A DNA stretch of 64,000 nt from Nocardioides sp. Root1257. GTDB taxonomy: Bacteria; Actinomycetota; Actinomycetes; Propionibacteriales; Nocardioidaceae. Position 1 is the first letter of the stretch. Every line of letters starts with the position of its first letter. Shown here in pieces: positions 9,041 through 17,716 of the stretch. The stretch is taken from contig NZ_LMDV01000009.1 in assembly GCF_001425175.1 (NCBI RefSeq), positions 310,001 to 374,000 on the forward strand. The letters are read 5' to 3'. Position numbers and translations under genes: made by a program. The notes beneath the pieces were generated by a model, which saw nothing but the letters and a program-made list of their open reading frames with translations, made no database searches and was not told where the DNA came from.

Positions 9041-9637
9041 ATGAGATCGACACCCATCGTCCTGGCGGTCGCCGCCACCGCCCTCGTCGTGTCCGCATCC
9101 TCGGGTGCCGTCGCCGGCAGCCTGATCACCAGCAAGCAGATCAAGGACGACACGGTCACGACCAAGGACGTCAAGAACAAGACCCTGACCACCGCGGACA
9201 TCGCTCCGGCGACCCTCGCCCAGCTGAAGAGCGCCGCGGGGCCGACCGGTGCCACCGGTCCGGCCGGTCCGAAGGGCGACAAGGGCAACACCGGCGACAC
9301 GGGATCGACGGGTGCGCCGGGCGCTGCCGGTCTCGTCCGCGCCTACGCCCGCGTCAGCTCGGGCGGCGTCGTCTCCAGGCAGTCCGGCGGGATCACGGTG
9401 ACCAACCCGGTCGCCGGGCTGATCTGCGTCAACGTGCCGGGCCTGTCGTCAGCGGACCGTCCGTGGGTCGTCTCGCTGGACTTCAGCTCGGACAGCAGCG
9501 GGCCGGCGAATCAGGCGTACGCCGAGGCGTCGCCGCTGCAGTGCGGCACCGACTTCGCCGTCCGGACCTGGGTCCGCGACGCCGCGTCCGGCACCATCAC
9601 CGACTCCAACCAGGGCTTCATGATCCTGGTCCCCTGA
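9041..9637 (+). CDS. Secreted protein with short collagen-like Gly-X-Y stretch
   Basis: 198-residue protein with a signal peptide (MRSTPIVLAVAATALVVSAS, cleavage near AVAG). A polar segment follows (SKQIKDDTVTTKDVKNKTLTTADI), then a collagen-like run of about 13 Gly-X-Y triplets at residues 67-99 (GPTGATGPAGPKGDKGNTGD and onward), and then a globular C-terminal domain of about 95 residues with two Cys. This architecture recurs in actinobacterial exported proteins of unknown function. ATG at 9041. It ends one base before the end of the convergent peptidase gene. Confidence 0.75.
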   Translation: MRSTPIVLAVAATALVVSASSGAVAGSLITSKQIKDDTVTTKDVKNKTLTTADIAPATLAQLKSAAGPTGATGPAGPKGDKGNTGDTGSTGAPGAAGLVRAYARVSSGGVVSRQSGGITVTNPVAGLICVNVPGLSSADRPWVVSLDFSSDSSGPANQAYAEASPLQCGTDFAVRTWVRDAASGTITDSNQGFMILVP

Positions 9638-9638
9638 G

Positions 9639-11615
9639 TCACCAGATCCGCACCCGGTCGTCGGGCTCGAGCCAGAGGCCGTCGCCCGGCGCCGTCTCGA
9701 AGACCTCGTGGAACTCGTCGAGGTTGCGCACGATGTTGGCGCGGAACTCCGGCGGGCTGTGCGGGTCGATGGTGAGGTACTGCTGGTCCTGCTCCTTGCG
9801 GCGCTTGGTGCGCCAGCAGTAGGCCCAGTTCATGAAGAGCGTGCGGCGGTCGTCGGCCGCGGCCGTGCCACCGCGCGCGATGAGGTACGCCGTGTGGCCG
9901 ATCGTCAGGCCGCCGAGGTCGCCGATGTTCTCGCCGACGGTGAGGGCACCGTTGACGTGCTCACCCGGCAGGCTGCGGGGCTCGAACGCGTCGTACTGCT
10001 CGATCAGCTTCTTCGACTTCACCTCGAAGGCGGCCTTGTCGTCCGGGGTCCACCAGTCGTTGAGGTTGCCGTCGCCGTCGTACTGCGCGCCCTGGTCGTC
10101 GAAGCCGTGGCCGATCTCGTGGCCGATCACCGCGCCGATGCCGCCGTAGTTCTCGGCCTCCTCGGCGTCGGGGGAGAAGAACGGCGACTGGAGGATGCCG
10201 GCCGGGAAGCAGATCTCGTTCGTGCCCGGGTTGTAGTAGGCGTTGACGGTCTGCGGCAGCATGAACCACTCGTCGCGGTCGACCGGCGAGCCGATCTTGG
10301 CGAGCTCGCGGTCGGTCTCGAACGCCGAGGCGGCCGCGACGTTGCCGAGCAGGTCGTCGCGCGAGACCCGGAGCGCCGAGTAGTCGCGGAACTTCTCCGG
10401 GTAGCCGATCTTGGGACGGAACTTGTCGAGCTTGTCGTAGGCCCGCTGCTTGGTCTCGTCCGACATCCAGTCCAGGACCGAGATCGACTGGCGGTAGGCC
10501 GCGAGCAGGTTGGCGACCAGCTCGTCCATCATCGCCTTGGAGCGCGGCGGGAAGTGCCGCGCGACGTACTCCTTGCCGACGGCCTCGCCCATCGCGCCCT
10601 CGACGAACGCGACGCCGCGCTTCCACCGGGCGCGCAGCTCGGGGGTGCCGTTGAGGGTGCGGCCGTAGAAGTCGAAGTTGGTCTCGACGAAGTCGTCGGT
10701 GAGGTAGGCCGCCGACGCGCGCAGCACGTGGGAGAGCAGCCACGCGCGCCACTCGTCGACGGGCACCTCGTCGAGGACCGTCGAGAGGTGGGAGAAGTAC
10801 GACGGCTGTCGTACGCACACCTCGGCGAGGACCCGGTCACCGTCGGGGTCGCTGCCGCTGAGGTTGGTGATGTAGGCGTCCCAGTCGAAGCTCGGGCACA
10901 GCTCGACCAGGTCGGCCTTGGTCATCAGGTTGTAGGTCTTCTGGACGTCGCGCGTCTCGGCGCGCTCCCAGTGACCGGCCGCCAGGCGGGTGTCGATGGC
11001 GAGGACCGTCGCGGCCGCCTGCTCGGCGTCGTCGTGGCCACCGAGGGTGAAGAGGCGGGTCAGGTAGCCGACGTACTTCTCACGGATCTCCGCGAACTTG
11101 TCGTCGCGGTAGTAGGACTCGTCCGGTAGCCCGAGCCCGCCCTGGCCCAGGTTGAAGAGGTAGCGGTCGGAGTCCTTGCTGTCGGTCGCGATGTAGGAGC
11201 CGAAGAGGCCGTGCCCGCCGATCCGCTCGAACTCGCCCAGGAACGCGGCCAGGTCGCGCACGTCGCGCAGGCTCGCCACGGCGGTGACGAGCGGCCGCAT
11301 CGGTGTCGTGCCCCGGGCATTGATCGTCTCGGTGTCCATGAAGGCGTGGAAGAGGTCGCCGATCTTGCGGGCGTCCTGGTCGAGGGCGGAGTCGAGGTCG
11401 GCGCCAGCCGCGTCGACCGTGCGGGCGAGGTCCTCGATGATCGTGCGGACCTGCGCCTCGGCGATGTCGGCCAGCTGCACGAACGGTCCCCAGCTGGAGC
11501 GGTCCGACGGGATCTCCGTCTCGGCCAGCCACCGCCCGTTCACGTGGCCGAACAGGTCGTCCTGCGGACGAATGGCGGTGTCCATGCCCTCGCGGGCGTC
11601 CTCGAGAATGCTCAC
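9639..11615 (-). CDS. M13 family zinc metallopeptidase (PepO/neprilysin-like)
   Basis: 658 residues, normal for the bacterial M13 family, which cleaves oligopeptides of up to a few dozen residues. The zinc motif HEIGH (H499, E500, H503) sits in VIGHEIGHGFDDQGAQYDGD. The third zinc ligand lies in ENIGDLGGL about 60 residues downstream, and the substrate-backbone motif NAYYNP precedes. There is no signal peptide (MSILEDAREGMDTAIRPQDD), so it probably acts in the cytoplasm. The C-terminal CxxW box of the family is replaced by a sequence ending VRIW. It is transcribed alone, divergent from the ABM gene. Confidence 0.9.
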   Translation of the reverse strand: MSILEDAREGMDTAIRPQDDLFGHVNGRWLAETEIPSDRSSWGPFVQLADIAEAQVRTIIEDLARTVDAAGADLDSALDQDARKIGDLFHAFMDTETINARGTTPMRPLVTAVASLRDVRDLAAFLGEFERIGGHGLFGSYIATDSKDSDRYLFNLGQGGLGLPDESYYRDDKFAEIREKYVGYLTRLFTLGGHDDAEQAAATVLAIDTRLAAGHWERAETRDVQKTYNLMTKADLVELCPSFDWDAYITNLSGSDPDGDRVLAEVCVRQPSYFSHLSTVLDEVPVDEWRAWLLSHVLRASAAYLTDDFVETNFDFYGRTLNGTPELRARWKRGVAFVEGAMGEAVGKEYVARHFPPRSKAMMDELVANLLAAYRQSISVLDWMSDETKQRAYDKLDKFRPKIGYPEKFRDYSALRVSRDDLLGNVAAASAFETDRELAKIGSPVDRDEWFMLPQTVNAYYNPGTNEICFPAGILQSPFFSPDAEEAENYGGIGAVIGHEIGHGFDDQGAQYDGDGNLNDWWTPDDKAAFEVKSKKLIEQYDAFEPRSLPGEHVNGALTVGENIGDLGGLTIGHTAYLIARGGTAAADDRRTLFMNWAYCWRTKRRKEQDQQYLTIDPHSPPEFRANIVRNLDEFHEVFETAPGDGLWLEPDDRVRIW

Positions 11616-11701
11616 GAGCCGACCCTAGCCGCCCAGGGTAGGCAGAGCGGAATAGACCGAACGGGCGTCGGGCCCTCGGGTCGGCACGCTACCGTCCGAG
11701 C

Positions 11702-12007
11702 ATGACCGACATCCCTGACGGCGCCCTGCACGTCGTGGCCACGATCCCGATCGATCCCGCGAAGTCGGCCGAGGCCGCCGCCGCCCTCTCCGAGCTCGCC
11801 GCGGCCACCCGCGAGGAGGAGGGCTGCTACGCGTACGACGTCTACGAGTCGGCGTCCGCGGCCGGCACCTTCGTGACCGTCGAGGCCTGGCGGGCCCAGG
11901 AGGACCTGGACGGGCACATGGCGACGCCGCACATCGCCAAGGCGTTCGAGGTCCTCGGCCCCGCCATCGCGGGCGACATCGCGATCCACCCGCTCAAGCC
12001 GGTCTGA
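11702..12007 (+). CDS. Antibiotic biosynthesis monooxygenase (ABM) domain protein
   Basis: 101-residue single-domain dimeric alpha+beta barrel protein like YgiN quinol monooxygenases. Typical elements are the conserved EEGCYAYDVYES turn after the first helix, VTVEAWRAQEDLDGHMATPH with the His-bearing segment, and a final strand. Members oxidise quinols or aromatic polyketides without a cofactor, or act as heme-degrading enzymes; the substrate here is unknown. The 3' end overlaps that of the convergent hydrolase gene by 14 bp. Confidence 0.75.
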   Translation: MTDIPDGALHVVATIPIDPAKSAEAAAALSELAAATREEEGCYAYDVYESASAAGTFVTVEAWRAQEDLDGHMATPHIAKAFEVLGPAIAGDIAIHPLKPV

Positions 12008-12815
12008 TCCCGAGGACCTCTCGGAGGTGCGGCCACGCGGCCGCACCCAGTCGCTGCGGCGCGCCGTCGTCCCCGCCGACCTCGTAGGGACGACGCGGGT
12101 CCGGCGGTGCCTCCCCCGGGAGCACCACGGGATGGCCCGCTCGCGGGTCGTGGACGACGACGGTCGCCAACCCGGCACGGGCTCGCCGCGCCACGATGTC
12201 GTCGGCGGCCCGGGCGCTCGCCCACACCCGGTCGTCCCCACCCGTGACGAGCACCAGCTCGCCCCGGAAGAGCTCGACCGGGATCGTCGCCGCCGCGACG
12301 GTCTCGGCACCGGCGAGCTCCCGGCTCCGCTCGTAGAGCTCGACGAACGCGGGGCTGGCCGTCGACGGCTCCCACGCCCGGTCCAGCGGCACGAACGGGA
12401 CCGGTCGGCCCTGCCGCGTCCACTTGCTGCGCCGCGGGTCGGCGTCGTCGAGGTGCTGCCCCTCCCAGACCACGTCCGTCGGGGCCAGCGCGACGACGGC
12501 GTCGACCCGGTCGTCGAGGCACGCGGTCAGCAGCGCGGCCTCGGCGCCGTACGAGAGGCCGATCAGCACGACCCGCTCGCACTCGCGCGCCAGCAGGTCG
12601 ATCGCCTCGGTGAAGGTCTCCAGCGGCACCTCGCACGCCACCGGCGGCTGCCCGGCGCCTCCGAACCACCGCAGCGCGAGCGCCGTCACGCCGTACGACG
12701 CGAGCAGGTCGGCCCGGCCGGCGTCGAGGCGACCGCTCGAGCCGGCGAGCACCAGCGCCCCGGTGCCGTTCGGCACGGCGGGCCGGGCCCAGTGTCGATC
12801 GGCGTCGTCGATCAA
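11994..12815 (-). CDS. Alpha/beta hydrolase of the acyl-CoA thioesterase/BAAT C-terminal type
   Basis: About 273 residues with the nucleophile elbow GLSYG and the preceding strand VVLIG, an LAPTDVVWEG stretch typical of BAAT C-terminal domains, a late acidic segment (LVTGGDDRVW) and a final His in DPRAGHPVV. It is expected to hydrolyse an ester or thioester. I chose the TTG at 12815 because it overlaps the stop of the upstream oxidoreductase (TTGA) and because the reading frame further upstream lies inside that gene and looks non-coding. A later GTG is also possible. The coupling suggests a shared promoter with the oxidoreductase. Confidence 0.7.
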   Translation of the reverse strand: MIDDADRHWARPAVPNGTGALVLAGSSGRLDAGRADLLASYGVTALALRWFGGAGQPPVACEVPLETFTEAIDLLARECERVVLIGLSYGAEAALLTACLDDRVDAVVALAPTDVVWEGQHLDDADPRRSKWTRQGRPVPFVPLDRAWEPSTASPAFVELYERSRELAGAETVAAATIPVELFRGELVLVTGGDDRVWASARAADDIVARRARAGLATVVVHDPRAGHPVVLPGEAPPDPRRPYEVGGDDGAPQRLGAAAWPHLREVLGIRPA

Positions 12816-13780
12816 GGGCGGACGTGCACGACGGACTTGCCGAGCGTCCTGCGCTGCTCCATGTCGATCAGCGCCTGGCCGAAGCCGTCGAGGTCGTACG
12901 TCGCGCCGATCGGCGGCTTGATGACGCCGGACTCCATCATCGGCAACAGCTCGGACCACTGCTGCTGCATGTAGCCGGGACGCATCATCGCGAACGCGCC
13001 CCAGCCGACGCCGCGGACGTCGACGTTGTTGAGCAGCAGGCGGTTGACCTTCACCTCGGGGATGCCCTGGCCCGCGGCGAACCCGACGACCAGCAGGCGG
13101 CCCTGGGTGGCCAGCGAGCGCAGGGAGTCGGTGAAGACGTCGCCGCCGACGACGTCGACGACCACGTCCACGCCGCGGCCACCGGTCACCTCCTTGACCG
13201 CGTCGCGGAAGCCCTCGAGGAGCACGGTCTCGTCGGCGCCGGCGTCGCGCGCGATCGCCGCCTTCTCCTCGGTGCTCACGACGGCGATGGTGCGGGCGCC
13301 GTACCCCTTCGCGACCTGGATGGTCGCCGTGCCGACACCGCCGGCGGCACCGTGCACGAGGACGGTCTCGCCCGCGCGGAGGTGGCCGCGCTCGGCCAGC
13401 GCGAACTGGGCGGTCAGGTAGTTCATCGGGAGCGCGGCGCCCTCGTCGAACGAGAGCCCGTCGGGCAGCGCGAACGTCGTGTCGGCGGGGCTGGCGACCA
13501 GGTCGGCGGCGTTGCCGTAGCCGGCGACCCCGGCGACCCGCTGGCCCGGGGCGAAACCCTCAGGCCCGGAGACGACCACCCCGGCGAAGTCGACCCCGAG
13601 GGTGAACGGCGGCTCGGGCTTCAGCTGGTACTCACCCTTGCTCAGCAGCAGGTCGGGGAACGAGATGCCGACGCTGTGCACCTCGACGAGGACCTCGCTC
13701 GGCTGTGGGGTGGGCTCGGGGACCTCGTTGACGACGACGTCGGCGGGACCGGTGGGCGTGACGACCTGGACAGCGCGCAT
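12812..13780 (-). CDS. NADPH:quinone oxidoreductase family protein (zinc-independent MDR)
   Basis: 322-residue medium-chain reductase. It has a GroES-like N-domain with GVDFAGVVV, no zinc-ligand Cys cluster, and the Rossmann segment VLVHGAAGGVGTATIQVAK (about 143-161) with the AxxGxxG variant typical of QOR enzymes. It reduces quinones or enones with NADPH. ATG at 13780. It is followed by a coupled alpha/beta hydrolase. Confidence 0.85.
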   Translation of the reverse strand: MRAVQVVTPTGPADVVVNEVPEPTPQPSEVLVEVHSVGISFPDLLLSKGEYQLKPEPPFTLGVDFAGVVVSGPEGFAPGQRVAGVAGYGNAADLVASPADTTFALPDGLSFDEGAALPMNYLTAQFALAERGHLRAGETVLVHGAAGGVGTATIQVAKGYGARTIAVVSTEEKAAIARDAGADETVLLEGFRDAVKEVTGGRGVDVVVDVVGGDVFTDSLRSLATQGRLLVVGFAAGQGIPEVKVNRLLLNNVDVRGVGWGAFAMMRPGYMQQQWSELLPMMESGVIKPPIGATYDLDGFGQALIDMEQRRTLGKSVVHVRP

Positions 13781-13809
13781 GCGCCCGAGGCTAGCGGCCG
13801 GTCGGTCGC

Positions 13810-15051
13810 TCAGCGCGGCTGGACCAGCCGGTTCATCTCGAAGTGCATCGGGTCGGTGTAGCCCCAGTCGCCGCCCCAGGTGAAGCCCCAGCTCTTGAAG
13901 ATGGCGACCACGCCGCGGTCCATCTGCCCGGCCGTGCCGCGCTGGTTGCCCGGGGTGTTGAGGTCGAGCGCGAGCCCGAACGCGTGGTTGGACAGCGTCG
14001 TCGAGCCGGCGATGAAGCGCGGGTAGTAGCAGCCGGCGTACTCACCGGGATGGATCTTGTCGGCCAGGCCCTGCGCCTGCACCGCCTGGAGCGCCGCGAT
14101 GAGCTGCGGGAAGATCGCCTTGTTGCAGGTGACGCTGCCGAGGATCGGCACGGTCTGGGTGGTGATGTGCTCGGCCACCCATGCCGGGTCGGGCGCGATG
14201 TGGCCGCCGCCGAGGACGGTGTAGCGGTAGGTGCCGACCGCGTCGGCGATGGTGCCGACGACGACCGCGGTCTGCACCACGTCGGGATCGAGTCCGTAGC
14301 GGGCGATCGCGTCGGTCATCTGCACCGACGAGCCGGTGTCGTGCAGCAGCTGCTTGATGGGAGCGCGCAGCGTGATCGGCGCGGTGCCGCCCGTGCGGAT
14401 CAGGAGCGCGTTGCCGGGCGTCAGGTCGAGGTCGGGGATCCAGGTGTCGTTGACGACGGCGTCCACCTCCAGCGCCTGGGGCGCGTAGGCACCGATGTGC
14501 ACGGCCGGCGCGTCGTCGGCGCTCCCGAGGCGGAGGAAGTCGTTGTCGTCGACGGGCAGCTTCTTCGCCGTCGCGCGAGCGAGCGCGAGCTCGCCGTCAG
14601 CGACCCGCGCCCAGACGTCGCCGCTCTGCGCGCTGCCGTCGGGCGTGTAGTTCCGGTACGTCGCGGGATCGACCGCGGCGACGTTGATCGCCCGGTTCTC
14701 GATGACGGCCTGGCCGAGCGCGATCTGCTCCACGTCGGTCACGCCGGGGAGCCGCCGGATCGCGTCCACGATGCTGTCGTCGAGGGTCTTCGAGCCCGTG
14801 ACGATGATGTCGGACGGCGCGATCTGGCCGGTGCGCGTGCCCGGCTTGTCGATCGCGTGGGCCGGGTCGAGGGTGGGGGTGCTCTGCGGCGTGCTGCTCG
14901 CCGAGCCGCTCGCGGAGGCGGACGTCGTACCACTGCCGGCGGTGCCCGGCTGGTCGTCGGCGTGCATGTCCGACCCGTCGCACCCGGCCGTCAGGGTCGC
15001 GGCCAGGAGCGCGACGACGGCCAGCGCGGCGCGACTGCGTGCGCGTCCCAT
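13810..15051 (-). CDS. Lipoprotein with C-terminal M15 (D-alanyl-D-alanine carboxypeptidase/VanY-like) domain
   Basis: 413-residue lipoprotein. MGRARSRAALAVVALLAATL runs into a lipobox with Cys at about residue 24 (LTAGC). A Ser/Thr-rich linker follows. The N-terminal domain (about 75-260) is unassigned and contains two putative repeats of a VTDVEQIALGQA-type fold. The C-terminal about 110 residues carry the M15 pattern: STTLSNHAFGLALDLN (SxHxxGxAxD zinc site) and DPMHFEM (second His and acidic residue). It probably trims or remodels peptidoglycan stem peptides at the outer face of the membrane. The start at 15051 is chosen because the signal peptide begins there; earlier codons in this frame would precede it with non-export sequence. 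Confidence 0.8.
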   Translation of the reverse strand: MGRARSRAALAVVALLAATLTAGCDGSDMHADDQPGTAGSGTTSASASGSASSTPQSTPTLDPAHAIDKPGTRTGQIAPSDIIVTGSKTLDDSIVDAIRRLPGVTDVEQIALGQAVIENRAINVAAVDPATYRNYTPDGSAQSGDVWARVADGELALARATAKKLPVDDNDFLRLGSADDAPAVHIGAYAPQALEVDAVVNDTWIPDLDLTPGNALLIRTGGTAPITLRAPIKQLLHDTGSSVQMTDAIARYGLDPDVVQTAVVVGTIADAVGTYRYTVLGGGHIAPDPAWVAEHITTQTVPILGSVTCNKAIFPQLIAALQAVQAQGLADKIHPGEYAGCYYPRFIAGSTTLSNHAFGLALDLNTPGNQRGTAGQMDRGVVAIFKSWGFTWGGDWGYTDPMHFEMNRLVQPR

Positions 15052-15106
15052 GGCGCTCCTCCCCCCGGTGGCTGAGGCTCCAGGGTAGGCGGGCGCGCCC
15101 CAGGAG

Positions 15107-15280
15107 TCAGGCCGACCAGCGAACCGCCTCGGTGGCGAGGTCGGCCGGCGAGTAGACGCCGGCCAGGTCGGGCCGTCGGCCGAACAGGTCCGACAGGGCA
15201 CGGACGTGGCTCGACGCGCGGACCTCCGCGAGGACCGTCGGCTCCTCGGTCGAACGGGTCTCCGGTGCTGCAGCAGTCAT
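15107..15280 (-). CDS. Microprotein (57 aa), paralogue 1 with conserved AGVYSPAD...EAVRWSA tail
   Basis: Short protein of unknown function starting MTAAAPETRSTEEP. Its last 31 residues match those of the 62-residue protein at 15510-15698 at 24 of 31 positions, including the shared RRPxLAGVYSPAD block and the identical end EAVRWSA. Its ATG overlaps the stop of the upstream 61-residue membrane protein by 4 bp, so the two are coupled. No signal peptide, Cys or known domain is visible. Because two copies keep the same C-terminus while the N-termini differ, I regard it as a real gene. Confidence 0.6.
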   Translation of the reverse strand: MTAAAPETRSTEEPTVLAEVRASSHVRALSDLFGRRPDLAGVYSPADLATEAVRWSA

Positions 15281-15462
15281 GTCGACTCCCCCTTCCCGCC
15301 CGAGCGTCGATCGGCGCGGGCGATGATCCAGGTGGCGGTGTACGCCGCTCCTGCGGCCAGGAGCTCGACGTACCGGTCGATGACCAGGAGCACGCTGAGC
15401 GTCCCCACGGACACGACCGTGAAGACCGACCACCAGGGGTCGACGTCAGTTGGCTCCTCCAC
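15277..15462 (-). CDS. Small membrane protein (61 aa)
   Basis: Starts at GTG 15462 (MEEPTDVDPWWSVFTVVSVG) and has two hydrophobic helices, about residues 12-28 and 32-47, followed by a basic tail RADRRSGGKGEST. The sequence TAGACT stands about 7 nt before the start, which would suit a leaderless transcript. Overlap with the downstream microprotein gene implies an operon. No family recognised. Confidence 0.55.
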   Translation of the reverse strand: MEEPTDVDPWWSVFTVVSVGTLSVLLVIDRYVELLAAGAAYTATWIIARADRRSGGKGEST

Positions 15463-15509
15463 ACGAGAAGTCTACTGACTTTATCGAGTTACTGCACCTG
15501 CGAATCTGG

Positions 15510-15698
15510 TCACGCGGACCAGCGCACCGCCTCGGCGGTGACGTCGGCCGGCGAGTACACGCCCGCCAGCTCCGGGCGCCGCACCAGCAGGTCGGACAGC
15601 CCGCGGGCCCGGGTGACCGCACGCGGCTCCCACGCCGGTGTCGTGTCGTCCTTCTGCTGCATCGTGAGCAGGGTCCCCATGCGCTCGTCGTCGGTCAT
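15510..15698 (-). CDS. Microprotein (62 aa), paralogue 2 with conserved C-terminus
   Basis: Begins MTDDERMGTLLTMQQKDDTT and ends in the same block as the 57-residue neighbour (AGVYSPADVTAEAVRWSA). It precedes the membrane protein/microprotein pair on the same strand with a 47-nt gap, so a three-gene unit is possible. SD-like GGGGAA lies about 6 nt before the ATG. Function unknown; no signal peptide or catalytic motif. Confidence 0.6.
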   Translation of the reverse strand: MTDDERMGTLLTMQQKDDTTPAWEPRAVTRARGLSDLLVRRPELAGVYSPADVTAEAVRWSA

Positions 15699-15863
15699 CG
15701 TGCTTCCCCGTTCTCCCTCGGTCCTCGGTGGACCGTCCCCTTCGGTGATCGGCAGCCGGCGCCGCCTGACCAGGGTTGTGCCCGCTGATCCCGCCCTCCA
15801 ATCCGCCCTGACGACATGTCTGGACCTGCCCGCGCCCGCGGTGCGAGGTGGTGGGATGGGGGC

Positions 15864-16523
15864 GTGGACCGACTCCAGCGCTTCCCCGAGCAGGGCGTGA
15901 CGGAGCGCGCCGCCCTCGACGACCTCCTCGACTCCCAGTGGGTCGGCGTGCTGTCCTGCGTGGCCGACGGCCGGCCGCTCGCCGTGCCGATGCTCTACGC
16001 GCGCGACGGCGACCGGATCCTGCTGCACGGCTCGACCGGAGCCGGCGCCCTACGCCGGGTCGCGGCCGGTGCACCGGCGGTGCTCACCGTGTTCGCCCTC
16101 GACGCCCTCGTCGTCGCGCCGACGACGTTCGAGTCGTCGGTCAACTACCGCTCGGCGACGGTCCGCGGGCCGCTGGAGACACTGTCCGACGAGGCGCGGG
16201 AGGCCGCGCTGGACAGGTTCTCCGAGGTGCTGGTGCCGGGTCGTACGACGGAGGTGCGCCCGCCGAACCGCAAGGAGCTGGCCGCCACCCTCGCGCTGTC
16301 CCTGCCGATCCGCCCGGACGGGTGGCTGCTCAAGGTCGCCGACGACTGGCCGGCCACGCCCGAGGAGGCCGACGCCGACCCGGACGTGTGGAGCGGGCTG
16401 GTGCCGGTGCGGACCGTCCTGGATCCGCCGGTGCCGGCACCGGCGGCCACCGGACTGCCGGTGCCGCCCTCGGTCGATCAGCTGGTGGCGCGGCGCAGCG
16501 CCGGTCGCGGCATCACGACGTAG
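15864..16523 (+). CDS. Pyridoxamine 5'-phosphate oxidase-family FMN-binding protein
   Basis: About 219 residues from the GTG at 15864 (preceded by a GGTGGGATGG purine-rich stretch). It has the split-barrel pattern of the PPOX/FMN-binding superfamily: GVLSCVADGRPLAVPMLYAR, ILLHGSTGAGALR, and SSVNYRSATVRGPLETL. These proteins bind FMN or related flavin or heme cofactors; true PNPOx catalytic residues are not evident, so a general flavin-dependent reductase or stress protein is more likely. A Pro-rich tail ends in VARRSAGRGITT. The 3' end overlaps the convergent PLDc_N gene. Confidence 0.75.
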   Translation: MDRLQRFPEQGVTERAALDDLLDSQWVGVLSCVADGRPLAVPMLYARDGDRILLHGSTGAGALRRVAAGAPAVLTVFALDALVVAPTTFESSVNYRSATVRGPLETLSDEAREAALDRFSEVLVPGRTTEVRPPNRKELAATLALSLPIRPDGWLLKVADDWPATPEEADADPDVWSGLVPVRTVLDPPVPAPAATGLPVPPSVDQLVARRSAGRGITT

Positions 16524-16678
16524 AGCAGCGAGCCGAGCAGGCCCAGCAGCACGATCAGCAGCACCCACAGCAGCTTGCTCTGCCCGGCAGCGTCCCACCG
16601 GCGGTCGTCGTACCGCAGGGCGTCGACCAGGCTCCAGATCCAGAGCACGGTGCCGACGAGCGCGACGAGCACGAACAC
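16478..16678 (-). CDS. PLDc_N-type small membrane protein
   Basis: 66 residues from GTG 16678: helix one FVLVALVGTVLWIWSLVDAL, a polar loop RYDDRRWDAAGQSK, helix two LLWVLLIVLLGLLGSLLYVV, then a basic tail. This is the phospholipase D N-terminal-like (PLDc_N) two-helix domain found as stand-alone proteins in actinobacteria; the function is unknown. The same frame is open upstream to the TAG that ends etfA, with no other start codon, so the GTG is the only reasonable start. It is the last gene of the betaine/ETF run. Confidence 0.6.
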   Translation of the reverse strand: MFVLVALVGTVLWIWSLVDALRYDDRRWDAAGQSKLLWVLLIVLLGLLGSLLYVVMPRPALRRATS

Positions 16679-16744
16679 GAGGAAGAACCCGGCGGGGATG
16701 AGGAAGTTCGTCTCCTCGACCGAGATGAGCGCCCTGGGCGGACC

Positions 16745-17716
16745 CTACTGCCGGCGCCTGATCTCCGCATTGATCGCGGGCACGACCTCGTGCAGGTCGC
16801 CGATCACGGCGTACGACGCCTTGGTGACCATCGGGGCGTCCGGGTCGGTGTTGATCGCGAGGATGTGCTTCGCGGTCGAGCAGCCGGCCCAGTGCTGGAT
16901 GGCGCCGCTGATGCCGCACGGGATGTAGAGGTCCGGCGAGATCCGCGAGCCCGTCTGGCCGACCTGCTCGTGGTGCGGACGCCAGCCGAGCGAGGTGACG
17001 ACGCGGGAGACGCCGAGCGAGCCGCCGAGCAGGTCGGTGAGCTCGAGCAGGTCGGCGAACCCCTCGGAGCTGCCGGCCCCGCGACCGGCGCCCACGACGA
17101 CCTTCGCCGACTTGAGGGTGCCGGACAGGTCGGGCTCGGGCTCCTCGCTCGACACGACGCGGGCGACCAGGTCGGCGGCCGCGACCTCCGGCGCGTGGAC
17201 CTGGACGTCGGCCGGGCCCGGCGTCGCTGCCGGGACCGCCTCGACGGCGTGCCCGGCGACCGTGAAGACCGCCGGCCGGTCGCCCAGCCGCATCTCCTCG
17301 AGGGCCGCGCCACCGACGACCTGACGGGTGACGACGAAGGGCGCCAGGCCGCTGAAGGACAGCACGTTGGCGGCCATGGCGACGCCTTCGCGCGCGGCGA
17401 CGTGGGCCATCACCTCGTTGCCCCGGGGCGTCCCGGCGGCCATCACCACGACCGAGCTGCCGCGCACGCCCTGGATGCCGGACGCCCACGCGGCCCCGGC
17501 GTACGACGCGAACGCCTCGCCGGTCAGCGCGTGCACCGTGCGGACGCCGTACGACGCGAGCGTGGCGACCAGGTCGGCCGACGGCTCGCCCACGACGACT
17601 GCGTCGACCGGCACGCCGCCGCCCGCCTCGGACAGGGAGCGGGCGAACGTGATCGCCTCGCGGGAGACCTCGACCGCCTCCCCCGACGGCGTCGTCTCGA
17701 CCAGCACCACGATCAT
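16745..17716 (-). CDS. etfA: Electron transfer flavoprotein alpha subunit
   Basis: 323 residues. The C-terminal FAD domain is clear: VVVGAGRGAGS, then GQTGSRISPDLYIPCGISGA, a following QHWAGC, and AINTDPDAPMV, which bind FAD in ETF alpha. With the beta subunit it accepts electrons from flavin dehydrogenases and passes them to ETF:quinone oxidoreductase, which is not in this window. Its ATG overlaps the etfB stop by 4 bp. Position directly after the dimethylglycine dehydrogenase gene suggests a dedicated acceptor rather than the housekeeping ETF of fatty acid oxidation. Confidence 0.9.
   Translation of the reverse strand: MIVVLVETTPSGEAVEVSREAITFARSLSEAGGGVPVDAVVVGEPSADLVATLASYGVRTVHALTGEAFASYAGAAWASGIQGVRGSSVVVMAAGTPRGNEVMAHVAAREGVAMAANVLSFSGLAPFVVTRQVVGGAALEEMRLGDRPAVFTVAGHAVEAVPAATPGPADVQVHAPEVAAADLVARVVSSEEPEPDLSGTLKSAKVVVGAGRGAGSSEGFADLLELTDLLGGSLGVSRVVTSLGWRPHHEQVGQTGSRISPDLYIPCGISGAIQHWAGCSTAKHILAINTDPDAPMVTKASYAVIGDLHEVVPAINAEIRRRQ

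Noticed and set aside
9260..9335. Tandem repeat or CRISPR-like array in the GGx-rich stretch
   Set aside because: It is the collagen-like Gly-X-Y coding region and lacks repeat-spacer structure.
15107..15698. RiPP precursor peptides with a conserved core
   Set aside because: No leader/core processing motif, no Cys/Ser/Thr-rich core, and no maturation enzyme nearby.
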